Assembly (NCBI GenBank): GCA_022578965.1
Contig: MU400764.1
Span: forward strand, 1 to 52,105
Length of the DNA: 52,105 nucleotides
Direction: 5' to 3'
From: Xylaria sp. FL1777
Lineage: Eukaryota; Ascomycota; Sordariomycetes; Xylariales; Xylariaceae
The position numbers and the translations under genes were made by a program. The notes under the pieces were generated by a model. It made no database searches. It had not been told where the DNA came from and was given only the letters and a program-made list of their open reading frames with translations. Shown in pieces: positions 24,301 through 36,417 of this stretch. Position 1 is the stretch's first letter; each line of letters starts with the position of its first letter.

Positions 24301-27300
24301 TCTTTAATTGTAACTTAGTTATTTATATGTTATATTTATAGCTTTATCTTTTTTACTTAATTAAATAGTTAAACTTGTTTTTTCTTTAATTAATACAATA
24401 TTTAAGAACTATGTTTACTTTATATATATTACTTTTACTGCTTAAGTCCTCGTTTATTTTAATAAGTTTAAGTAAAAAAGTATTACGTTAAAAAAAGTCC
24501 TTACTATTAAAAGTAAGTCGTAAATATTTAACTAAAATTATAAAGTATATATAATAGTTATTTAAAAAGTTTAATTTGTACGCTAGTAATTTTACTTGTT
24601 GCTTAATAATTTATAGCTTAAAACATTACTATAAGTACTTTTTAAATAGCTTGCTAAATAACTAATAGCTTAAATAAAATCAGAAGTATACTTTATTACT
24701 AAAAGCAAACTTTAAGTAGCAATGTTTTACATTATAATACTGTTTATTGCATACTGCTGCAAAATCTATTGCTAATTAAACATTTTTTCGCAAATGCTCG
24801 CAAAAAAATCTTATGTTTTAAAACCGTTTAGTATTTATATCAATTAACACTTTTAACGCACCAAAAAGCTTAAACCCAAAAAGTAGCTTATAAAGTATAA
24901 ACTAGATTACTTTTAAATAAGCTGCATTTAAGTTCTACTGCAAAAATAGTATAATATTAAGCTAACAAGCCTTAAAATGCGCAAAATAATAATAACATAG
25001 TATAATTTTAACAGTTTAGTTTTTATGTTTAAAAAGTCCGTTAGCTTGCAAATAGTAAGCTATTATTATTAATAAACATATTTTTAGTGCTTTTTAAATC
25101 TTATGCTAAAACTTTAATATAAACTTTTAGTTATAATTAAAAATAATACCTTTTAGTATTCCTTAATTAAACAATAGCAATTGCTTAATAAGTACTATAC
25201 TTTATTTTTTTACTATATACTTCTTATTGCTTAAAATAAGCAATATACGCTTAAAAACAAAACAAAATGCTATTATTAACTAGTTGTACTTTAAGTAATA
25301 AAACTTATTATTACTTAGTTGCTAAAGTGTTTTTTTAGACTTTACTATTAAAAAAGCTAAAATAAAATTAATAGCAATAGTTTGCATAAGCAACGCTTGT
25401 TTTGCTTTTAAACAAATAAGTTGCATACTTTTTACTAGCAACTGTTTATTTGTTTTATTAAAGCAACACGCGTAATAATACTTAATATATTGCTTAACTA
25501 AGTATGTTTTGCAATAAATCTAATAAAGCTTTAACTTTTGTAGCATATATTATACACCAAAGTAATGCTTATTATTATGTATAATAGTTATTATTTCCTT
25601 AATTATTCCATAAAGAACACAAAAACAACGCACTTTATTGTACGTGTTATAAATTAATCCGTTTTGCAGCTTAAAAAAATAACTAAACTTTAAAAAGTTC
25701 TTAACGTTTTTATTATTAGTACAAATTAATAAAATAATTGCAGCATACTTAAGGTCCTTATTATATGCTTTCTTAAAACGCGTAGCTATGTTTTCTTTTA
25801 TAACAACCTTAGTTATATGCTAAACTGTATTAAAAATAACTAAATTATTATTGCGTTTTAGCTTTTTATTGGCCTTTATTATATTAGTTATAGTTTTTAA
25901 GCAACTAAGCGCATCTAAAACTAGGTTTAAACGTCCTAATACATAATAAACATGTAGCTTATATTATAATAAATATACTAACAAGTTAACTAATTAAATG
26001 TTTGCCCTATTAATAGCTAAAATATTAAGCAAAGTTTAATCTACTATTTCTTTTATTAAATAATAATTTGTTAATACTACAACTTAATCGCTTAATTTAA
26101 TTATAGTTCTTAGCTTTTTAAAAGCTTATATTAAACATACTATTTCTAATTTTAAAGGCCTATATTGCATTTTTACGTTTAACAAACATTTACTTAAGTA
26201 TATTACTAGCTGCACTACTATTAATAGTACTTTATCTCCGGGTTTTCAGTTGTTGCCTTACAAATAAAAAACCATTATGCTAAAGCTACGTTCTACTGCT
26301 TTATTTAATTAAATAAACAAAGTACGCTTAAAGTCATAATAATATAAAATCGTTTTTTTGCATATTATATCCTGTATTGCTTTAAATAAAGCTAGCTTAG
26401 CTTTTATTAGCTCGTAGTATTTTAATTAATAATATGCTTTACGTTTGCTAAAATTACCTATTATTACTTTGCTTAGCTGTTTACTTTTAGCTAACAAAGC
26501 TATTTTCCATTTTTATAAAAGTTCGGCCATTTTTGCATAATACAATATAAGCTTTTTTAAAAAACCGCTAGTACTTAAGTATTGTTTAAGTGCCTTCAAT
26601 TGCCCAAAAAACACCAAGTTATAAAAAGCAGCCAATCTTTCTTTAGTACTTATTAAACCAAAGGCGTTCACTTAAAAACCTAATAATTTAACAAAAAAAT
26701 ATTTAATAAACAATTTCTTTAATGCCATTAAAATGCTTTTGTGTTAAAACAGTCCAAATATTGCATGCAAGTACTACTTATGTTCTTTAGCTATATTAAA
26801 ATATATAATAATATTATCAATAAATGCTTTATAATAATAGTTGTAATTATATAGTAACTTGTTTATATACTATTAAACATATGCTAGCAAATTATAAAAG
26901 CTTATAAATATAACTATTAATTGTTTTAATCCTTAAAAGCTAATAACTGTAAATCTGTCTTTATAACTTAAATATACACTAAACTAATAAAAAAAACCAG
27001 TTATGTTTATAACTATAATAAACTTCTTACTTTTAAGTGCTTTAATAACATTAGCTTATAATAGTAACAAATAACTATTAAAAATAACAACTTTATTAAA
27101 ACTTTTAAAGTTTACTACTACTTGCTTTTTGTTTTTTTTATATATTTTTTGTTATATAACAAACAAAAAGTATGCAAAAAGTATAGGTTTATTAACCTAT
27201 ACTATTTTTTCTTTTTTATGCAAAGCATTATAAGTCTTATTAAATAAATCCATGTTTCTACAACTAAATAAATACAATTTTAAGTTTAGCTTTATGTTTT

Positions 27301-28010
27301 GCTAGCTTTTCACTAAAAGTACCTTTATTTGCTAATCTTTTAGCACATAGATAATTCTTTTATTAGTCCATATGTTATACGCCAATATAATATTACAAAA
27401 TTTATCAGCTAAAAAAAACACTTTAAAGTAAACATATACCCTTTCTTTAGTTATTTATTTAAGTAAATTAGTAGGTTTTTTAATACTAAAAATTAAATAC
27501 ATTAAAACCTTAAGCTTTAGTAGCTTCTAAAGAACAAAAATGTTTAAGTTTATTTTAGTTAAACTTCTGTTAAATATATTTTAAATAATGCTATATACTG
27601 CATTAATAACTAAAATATTTATAATAAATACCTTAAGGTAATTAGTTGCTACTTTAGCTATTTCCTTTATAGTTTATGCTTTACGTAGCAAAACTATTTT
27701 TGTTACTACTACGTTAATTACTAAAGTTATACTAAACTTAATGTTTAATGCAACATTTACTAAAGGTTTAATAGCTATTAGCATATTTAAAGTTAGCAGT
27801 TTTTTAAACATAGTGCTTATAGTAGCAGCTACTAGTGCAAAAGTTTTTACTGCTTTTTTTTAAAATATAAAAATAAAGCCACTATTTTTATTTTTTCCAA
27901 TAAATTCTAGCTTTGTGCTACATTATACTATAACTACATGTTTAAACATATTTTTAATTAGTACTACGTATAGCATTTTTGCACTTACTACTGTATACAT
28001 TACATTATTA
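24300..28010 (-). pseudogene. E2 pol: linker, RT, RNase H and integrase
   Basis: A minus-strand reading. At about 27918-28000 MYTVVSAKMLYVVLIKN, then KHVVIV, matches the conserved segment between protease and RT of fungal gypsy elements. RT: VVVNFKSFNKVV at about 27070-27117, and AFIDNIIIYF at 26798-26827, which is the catalytic (Y/F)IDDIIIYS with one Asp kept and one turned to Asn; KLLGF follows. Integrase: a HHCC zinc site with HNNKHYFGV near 25560-25590 and YYYACCFNKTNKQL near 25445-25480, then MQTIAINFILAF near 25352-25385, where the first catalytic Asp is Asn. No chromodomain was identified. Many stops at Trp, Arg and Gln positions. Confidence 0.88.
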
Positions 28011-31000
28011 TTTGTAGCTTAAAAACAAAAGTTATAGTTAATTAACAATAGTTTATAATTAACATATAAGTACGCTAATTCTCCTTTTTGCAGTATTACA
28101 TCTTTTTTTAACACTACATAGCATATATACTTATAACTTTAGCATTAAGCTTTAAACTTAATACAAAAGTTGTTTAGCTTTATAAAAATAATACTACAAT
28201 TAGCGTATTAAATTATTGCTTTATAAAGCAACAAAAAGTTATTACTAATTAGCAGTTTAAGCTTTAAATAGTCTTTTATAACCTATTTTTCCTTAATAAA
28301 CTTATAAATAATAAGCTTATATTTTTTGTTTTCTTTTTTGTAGTAAAATGCAAACTTTGCTTATTTAAACACTTATACTTTCTTTTTTTTTATTTCTTTT
28401 AAAGTTCTTTGTTTTAAAATCACAGTATATTTAAAAGTATTAAAAAGCGTTCTTCCGATTATTGTAGTACTTATGCTTAGGTTACTGCATACCTATATGT
28501 TTTCCCTAGTAAAAAAAGCTCAAATATTAAAACAAAAATACGTATAACTAAAATACAAGAAGTTTTCTTTTAAGTCTATTATTGGAGCTTTTTTAACTAG
28601 TATGTTCTTATTATAAACATTATTCTTTTTTTTTGTTTTATTGCAAGAATGCATTTTCTTTGCTTTGTTTAAAAAAACATTTCCTAGGTATTTGCTTAAC
28701 AAGGCATTATAATTTATAATAATACCTTTTTTTGCGTTTAAGCAGTATTGCAAATGTTTAAAAAAGCAATTGCAAAAAAGTAGCATAATGTTATAATAAC
28801 TACAAGTACATTTAACAAAATTAATTAAAAATAAGCTGCTTATTGTTTTTAGTGCAATATTAATGCAACAAGCATATTAATGTTTAACTTTGTTGCTTAC
28901 TAATTTAAATTTAGCGTAGCAATAATAATAAATAAGTTCTGCATTTAAAACACTATATAACATATTAACGTTAAACTTACTTCCTAAAAAAAACTTATTT
29001 TTGTTAATATTAATGTTATGCTTATATTTATTATTATTTGTTTTATTAGCTTCTTTAAAGTTCTTAGCAAAATACACTTAGTTATATTAGTTGCTTTACT
29101 TTTAGTTATAGTTACGCTTATTTTTCTCTTAATTTTAATTATGATTATAATTATGCCTTTTGTTTTAATTACCTTTACGCTTGTTTTAACAATAATTGCA
29201 ACGATTATCTTTTCGTAGTTAGCCGTAAGTTCAGTTGCAGTTTTAACTACAATTTTGTTTGTTATGCTTATAACTATATTAATATAAGTTTTGTTTAAAA
29301 CGTGTTTGTTTATTACAGTTGCAATTATTGCGTAGTTAGTAGCATAATAAAAAAGCAAAATATAAAGTACCCTTAAGTACATTTTTAGTATAGTACCTTT
29401 AAGCGTTACAAAACTTAAACTATATTAACGTAGTTGCAGCATAATATAAAATACTACAACTATGTTCTCTAAGTATTTTACGTGCTATATTATTAAGGTT
29501 ACTCCATAACTTTTCTAACAATAATATATATTCTTTAAAAGTTTAATTCTTACAAAGGGGTTTAATAAATTGCTTAACTTTAAGCAACATGCTGTTTTTA
29601 ATTTATGTTATTATACTTCTTTAATTTGTATTATTTAAAGTTAATATGCTTATTGCTTATATATATTATAACTTCTACTAAATAAATTAAAATAACTTAT
29701 GCTAGTTTTTCTTAATGTTTTTAAGCGTAAGCATAATTTGTTTAAAGCGCTAAGTTATAATGCTTACATCTAAAGCAAATCGCTTTTATAGCTAATTAAA
29801 TATCTTAATTAGTTCTGCTTTTCGTAGTTTTTATTAATGTTTTAATGTAATTTTATTGTTTTACTATAAAACAGCAAGTTTAATAAGTAAAGTTTAAAAC
29901 ATAACAAGGATTTATTCTTTATTAAAACTGCTTGTAGTTAGGTTTTCTAAAAATAACTTTATTTTGTTGCTAAAAAAATAAACGTTTGTAAACACTAAGT
30001 TTTTTCCTTTTATAATAACGCCTATATTATTAAAGTCATTATACTTAAAGTTAAAAGAACTTATATTTTCTCGTTTAATTTTATAGGTTTTTTTTATTAT
30101 AATTTAAAAATAAGGTATATTTCTTTTTATATAGTTAAGTAACTTTAGTAGTCCTAAAAGTCTTAGTCTTAATAAATTATTATTATTACTACTACTATTA
30201 TTACTTGGATTAAAATTAAAGTTTAAATTAAAGTTTATAGTTGTTTTAGTTTTAAGCAGTTTTAGGTTTATTTTGCTTTTAAGGTTTAAAGCTAGATCTA
30301 AAGGTTTAACCTTTAAAAAGTTTAAATCTATTGTTTTTATGCTTATATTATAAAATATATGCTAATTTAATGCTAAATTAAAAAAAATACCTAAAAAGAT
30401 CTTATAGTTTATTCGTTAAAAATTTAAGTAAGCTTAAATAGCAATATCCGTTTTTTTTATTAATACCTTTATATTTTTTATCTCTTTACTTAAGTTCTTA
30501 ATACTAGAGTTAAACTTAGTTTTTAGCTATACAACTGTTTTTTTATTGCTTCCGAATTTTGCTAGCTGATTTAGTTCCGGTTGCATAGTTTTTAACCGTT
30601 TGCTGCTTGTTTTGTATTCTAGTTCTAAATCTAGCTCGGAAGTTAGTTCGTAGCTTAGTTTTAGCTTAGCTAAGCTAGCTATTATATTAAATAAATCGAT
30701 TAAATAAATTAAACAGTTAGATTAATTGTTTGTATCCTTATATATTAGTAAAACTAACTGCTTATAGCTTTAATTGTTTACTTAAAAAATTACAACTAAG
30801 CATTTAAACCTTATAATAATAAAGTAATTATAAAGTAAAAAAAAAAAAAAATTCTATGTTTTAACACGTACCCAAGTTCAGTATTAGTATAAATAACTAC
30901 AACGTTTGCGTATTACTCGGTTAAATACCTAAATTTGCTTTCTAAGTAACACTAAAATACAGTAGTGTTATATAAAGCAAGTATTTAAGCTACCTAAATT

Positions 31001-31300
31001 CACCTTACTAACAAGCCTTTATAAAAGTGCTAAATAAAAATAAATAAAAACAGCTAAAGCTATAAATGAAATAAATAAAATAAAAGTATAAATAAAATAT
31101 AAATAAAATAAATAGCACGTATAATACTTGCCACCTAGTAAATAAGCTATAAATAATATTTGCTGCTTAAGGTATAATAGAATAAAATCTAGTCTAATAA
31201 AGTACTAAAGCAAAAGCTAAGCTGCTACTAAAGCGCTACTAACAGCAATCGTATTAGTTTAAAGTATAATATTAATGCTAACAGCTTTGTAAAAAAACTG
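28011..31300 (-). pseudogene. E2 gag and protease region (decayed)
   Basis: The region between the 5' LTR and the RT linker. Short open frames survive on the minus strand at 28520-28786, 28877-29077 and 28984-29382. In the stretch 29000-29240 one reading is Gln-rich (QSLQLLLKQ with stops at further Gln codons) and another is Asn/Lys/Arg-rich, typical of a low-complexity Gag tail. CNYC near 29180 might be part of a zinc knuckle, but the His and last Cys are not visible. The protease triad was not located. Confidence 0.45.
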
Positions 31301-31390
31301 CTAAAGTAAATAAAAAACTTCTCAACTTTAAAAAAATAAAAAAAAAGACTTAATAACTAATCTTTGCAATAAAACAGTAAAAGCACCACT

Positions 31391-31615
31391 TAAAATAGTT
31401 TCTTATAAAAGTACAACTATAATATTAAAAATATAAAACTCTAAGTGCATTTCTTGTAAGTAGTACCCACAAAAACGCACTTATAGCCCTACGCTACAGC
31501 TGCTACTAGATAGCAGGTCCGTTAGGCCTACTAAGCACCAAGCACGGACCCTATAGAGGCCACATTTATAGCAAACCCACCAATTGATCTGTTAAGCCCC
31601 TATGGTCCCGTGTCA
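31391..31615 (-). repeat. E2 5' LTR (225 bp)
   Basis: In plus-strand terms it starts taaaatag (decayed tgaaatag) and ends cccgtgtca. It keeps GC-rich stretches (aggtccgttaggcc, gtcccgtg) that are T-rich in the other LTR; its own losses are mainly G to A. The adjacent internal sequence on the minus strand, agtggtgcttttactg, is where the primer-binding site should be; I could not assign a tRNA. Confidence 0.92.
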
Positions 31616-31620
31616 TAAAA
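31616..31620 (+). repeat. E2 right target duplication (taaaa)
   Basis: Matches 23847-23851. Confidence 0.9.
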
Positions 31621-33239
31621 CTTTGCTTAAGCAGTTTGTTTTTTTATAAGCTAGCATAAATATATAATTAAAACAAGCAAGTTAATAAGCTAACTAAAAC
31701 TTAAAGCTATTTAATTAATATTTTGCTAGCATTAAACTTTAAAATGTTTGCTAAAATAAAAGCAAAAAAGCTTTGTTATATTATTAAAAACTAAATATAT
31801 TATTTTAGCAAAAGCTAATAAATTATTATAATTTATTGCTAACTATATAAGCTAATATAATTAATGCTATATAATAACGCTAAAAACTAATAACTAAGAA
31901 ATAATGCTTAAACTGTAGTAAAAAAAAACTAAAGTTAAATATTATTTAAACTACTAATAAATTAATTTTAAATACTAAGCAAAACTAAACTAATAATTAA
32001 TATATTAATACTAGCTATAAAAATAATAATATTAGTTTTAATAATTAAAATTATTATTGCAAAAATAATAATTATAATAATAGCTATAATAATAATAACC
32101 TAAGATTTTATAAAAGCAATAATAACTATAAAAGTTAAAACTAATATTATAAAAATAATAATATTAAAAGTTATAACTAATATTAAAACTAAAAATATAT
32201 AAATAACTAAAGTAATAATAATAATATTTATACTTTAAAGAACTATTATATTTTTAGAACTTTTTTAAATTAATTTTAAAATAATAATAAAAGTAGTTTA
32301 AATTTAAACTTTTATAAAAACTTTATTTGCTATAGCTATAAATAATTTAGCTATATTACTTTTAATTACTTTTAGCTTAAAGGTAATAATAATAATAATA
32401 ATAATAAAAATAATAAATTTAATAATTATACTAGTTATAATAGTAATATTACTTAAAAACAAATTATTTAAGAAATTTAAGTAAATAAAAACTAAAATAT
32501 AAATAAAAAAAACTAAAAATAGCAATCGAAGTTTTATATATTTTTTTTATAAAAGCTATAGTATTTTAACTTAAAAAACAAATAATAAGCTTAGCACTAA
32601 TTATATTAGCTATAAGTTTTAAGCTAAAGTTATTACTTTATATATTTATTTTATGCCGTTTTTATACTTTTTATATTATTTATTTTGTTAGCTTTATAAA
32701 ATTACTTATTAAAACTTATATTAATTTTAATTTATGCGCTAAATATAACTATATTAATTTTATTTTTGTTTTTTATTATAAATTATAACAAGCATTTTTT
32801 TGTATATTTATATTATAGCATGCTGCTAAAAATAAATTTTTTATTTATAAAGCTTATTAAGTTGTTTATAAATTAACTAATAATTGTAGTATTATTTATA
32901 GAATTAAACGTGCATATATAGCTATTAACTATAATTATTACTTTAAAAGCAGCTTTTTTTTACTATTTTAAACTATTTTAAAAAATAAAAAAATTATATT
33001 AAATTTAAGCATTAATTAATAGTTTTTTAAATTATACTGCTTTTAAATAAAAATATTTAGCTTAATTAAGTTTATAAAAGCTTATTAAAACTAAGCTTGC
33101 TACTACGTTATTATTTAATTATTTAAACTTATATAGCTTAAAAAGTTAAAAAAAAGCTTTAGTTATTTTAATTTTATAGCAATTTTAAAAAAGTTTTATA
33201 ATTTATTTAAGTTTTTTAATACTAGTAAAATAAACATAT
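31621..33239 (+). pseudogene. E1c gag region, part 2, with low-complexity tract
   Basis: The continuation of the E1c gag region after E2. Between about 31960 and 32230 the sequence is a run of aataata and aaaagcaataat words; the better preserved E1d copy (50760-50960) suggests these were ACN and GCN codons, that is a Thr/Ala-rich segment on the pol-sense strand. The antisense strand has an open 73-codon frame at 32304-32525. No protease motif was identified before RT. Confidence 0.5.
32304..32525 (-). other. Short open frame antisense to E1c gag region
   Basis: The same 73-codon frame as at 812-1033, with the same start (MLFLVFFIYILVFIYL) and same end (FIKV). Probably a non-coding consequence of the sense composition. 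Confidence 0.3.
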
Positions 33240-36200
33240 TACTATAATTAAAGCAAAAAAATTTTGCTATTAAGCTAAAAAAAAACGCAGTTATATTTTA
33301 TTTTTTTATATATTTATTAGCTTAAAATAAGCTAAAAAAACTATAAAAATAGCTTAATAAAATACTAAAAGCAAAAAAAATTAAAAAGTTTACTAGTTTT
33401 ATTAACGCTTTAATTCTTTTTATACTTAAAAAAAATAAAAGCTTATATTTATATATAAACTATAAAAAACTTAATTAAATTATATGCAAAAATTAATATA
33501 TTTTATTACTTATTTTAAAGCTGTTTAATAAAATTTTAAAAGCTAAGATTTTTAGCAAAATTAACTTTAAAAATACTTATTATTATTTATATATTTAAAA
33601 AAAAAATAAATAAAAAATAGCGTTTTATATATGCTATAGCTATTATAAATTTTTAGTTATATTTATAAGTTTATTAAATATTTTTATTACTTTTTAAAGT
33701 TATATATAAAAAACACTTAATAATATAATAAATATATTTTGTATTGCATATTTTAATAATATATTTATTTTTTTTCTAAATAAAAATTTTTATATAAAAT
33801 ATGTTTAAAATATTATTAAAAAGCTATAAAAAGTAAAACTATACGCTAAATTATTTAAATGCTAATTTTATTAAAAAGAAATTAAATTTTTAAGTTATAT
33901 TATTTTTAGCTAAAAAATTAAAATAAATTTTTTATATATAAACATTATTTAATAATAGTTTATATTAAATATTTATTAAGCGCTATAATAATTTTTAAAG
34001 TTTTATAATTTTTATTGCTGTTTTATAAACAAGTATTTTTATATTGCTATGCTTTTATTTAAATATTTAAAAAAAAATATAATAAAAATAAAAAAAGGTT
34101 GAATTTTTTTAGATAATTTTAAAAGAAAACTTTTTAAAAACTTTTAGGATATATTTAAGCAAGCTATTTTTTTTATATATTTTAACCTTAAAAAACAAAT
34201 ATTACTAAAAACCGATTTCTTTAAAATAGCTTTTATAAAAAATTTATTTTAACAAAATAATTAAAGCATTTTTAAACTAGTTATGTTTTATTTTTAAAAG
34301 CTATTTAAAAAAAAAATATAATATAGTACGCTTAACTAAAAAATATTTGCAATAATAAATTGCTTTAAATACTAATAGTATTATTTATAAAAAAGCAATT
34401 TACTAGTTAAAATATTAATTAATTATACTAATTTTTAAGCGTTTATAAAAACATTAAAGCTTAATAAAAAGCAAGCTTATTAATGTTTATTATTAGCTTT
34501 TTTTAACTTTATTATTAAATATTAAATAAGCAAAAAAAATAAAGCTAATTTTTTTTTGCGCTATTTTAATTATATAGCTATTTTACTTAATAATATTAAT
34601 ATTTTTTTAACGTTAAAAAGAAAAATTATAATAGTATAATAAATTAAAGTTTTTAATTTATATTTTAATGCTTAAACTAAAGCTTTATATTTTAAAGTTA
34701 TATTTATTAAAAAAGTTTTTTTTATTTAAGTAGTTATATGTTTGCATATATAAATAGCTATAAGTTTAAAAAAATTAAAAAATCTAAAAGCTTTTAAAAA
34801 ACTAAAAAACTTTATTTAAAAAGTTTAAAAAAAAAACTTTAAATGCTATATAATTATAAAACAATTAAAAGCAAAAAAGCTTATAAATCTTTAATAATTA
34901 ATAAAAAAATCTTTAGTTTGCTATAAAAACAAAATTTATATTTTTTTTAAAAAAGCTATACATTTTTAACTTATTAAGCTATATTATAATAATTTTTTAG
35001 CTAAACATTTTAGCTAAAGCTGCACTTTAAAACTGCTATAATAAAAGTTTTATTAAAGCAATATAAAACTAAATATTAAAAAATATATATAAAACTATAT
35101 AATTTACTTTAAAACTAAAGCAAAATATTACTAAAAATATAATAAATTTAATACTTTATTAATATTTAGTAAACTTATATAAAAGCTATTTATAAACTTT
35201 ATTATAAGTTTATTAAAAACTTTTTATAAAAAAAAACCAATTAATATTATTTTTATTATTATAAATAAATTTATTAAGCTTATATACTTATTTTTAGTTA
35301 ATATTATTATAACTTTAGTTAAGCTAATAGTTTTATTTTATTATAAAATTAAATATATTTATAGTAGCTTAAAAAGCATTATTTTTAATAAAAGCTCTAT
35401 TTTTACTAGCTAATTTTAGTTTAATTTATATTATTATTTAAAAGTTAAGCAAAAGCTTTTAGTAGCATTTTATTTTAAAACTAATAAACAAACAAAACAA
35501 ATAAACTAAATAATTAAAAGCTATTTTAAGTGCTTTATAAATAATAAATAAACTAATTAGCTTTAACTTTTATTTTAAGCTTTTTTTGCTATAAATTTTG
35601 CTATTAATTTTATAACTAAATAATTACTTTTTAAAGCTTTATATAGTTATATGCTAAAATTCTATTTATTTATTAAAAATAACTTTATATTAAAAAAAAT
35701 CCTAGCTATACAAAAACGTTTTAATAAATTATAAACTATTAAAAACAAAATAACAAAGCAATAATAAATTATAACTAATAAATATATAAAACATTATAAT
35801 AATAAGCATAAACTTATAACTTTTAAAACTAAAAACTTAGTAGTACTATTAATAAAAAATATTAAGTTTAAAAATAAAAAGTTAACGCTTAAGTTTATTA
35901 AACTTTTTTAAATTTTTTTTATAGTTAGTTTATAAGCATATTATATTAGTTTTTTAAAACAATATAGCTGTTTTTATTTTGTTTTTTTAATTTAGCTACT
36001 TAAGCTTTAAAAAACTAAACATAAGTATAGTTTGTTTATACTAAACTTTAAAAATAAATCAAAAAAATAAAAAGTTAAAAATATAATAAGTAAAATAACT
36101 TATAATAAAAAAAATATTATTTTATTAAGTAAAAAAACTAGTTAACTAAGTATAATTAATAAGTATTTATTACTAATATTATAGCTTTTAAAGCAATTAA

Positions 36201-36240
36201 AAATTTTAAAAAGCATTTAAATTACAAAAAAAAAACAAAG
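33240..36240 (+). pseudogene. E1c pol: RT, RNase H, integrase and chromodomain
   Basis: A plus-strand reading with the typical Ty3/gypsy order. RT: KIFSKINFKNTYYYL near 33550-33600 (family: FSKIDL.DAY) and AYFNNIFIF at 33746-33772, the catalytic YLDD with both Asp turned to Asn; KFLSYII follows. RNase H begins near 34205 with LLKTDFFKIAF. Integrase: KTNKQTKQIN near 35480-35515, matching the Gln-Thr-Asp-Gly-Gln-Thr-Glu segment. Chromodomain at about 36078-36230: VKNIISKITYNKK, then KYYFIK-stop-KN after a one-base loss in a poly-A run. The element is a dead chromovirus. Confidence 0.85.
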
Positions 36241-36417
36241 CTATTAAACTAACAAAATAGTACTAATTTATTATTAATTTAGCTATAAATTAAAGCTTAA
36301 TTATATTATATATACTAATTAGTTATTTTTTTGTTTTTAATTGTGTAATAAAAATTACACTTATTGCTTTAAGTTTTAAAATACCTGCGTTTTATTAATA
36401 AGCTATATGTAAAAACG

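Larger units (their letters stand above)
23852..31615 (-). mobile_element. E2: Ty3/gypsy LTR retrotransposon, innermost insertion
   Basis: A complete 7764-bp element with 225-bp LTRs and a perfect 5-bp target duplication, inserted in the gag region of E1c. Pol lies on the minus strand, so the 5' LTR is 31391-31615. Domain order on the minus strand is gag region, a protease-to-RT linker, RT, RNase H, integrase, which is Ty3/gypsy and not Ty1/copia. It is visibly less AT-rich than its surroundings and keeps GC, CG and CC steps, consistent with its being the youngest layer. All frames are nevertheless broken. Confidence 0.92.

Noticed and set aside
28877..29077. GAG-pre-integrase domain of a Ty1/copia element (ELIYYYCYAKFKLVSNKV)
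   Set aside because: E2 has RT (26800) upstream of the HHCC integrase (25400-25590) on the minus strand, the Ty3/gypsy order, so a copia domain here is not credible.
28984..29382. 132-codon minus-strand frame as an intact gene
   Set aside because: It lies in the low-complexity gag region of E2, is Ile/Thr/Lys-rich, and competing frames look equally coding-like; better treated as decayed gag.
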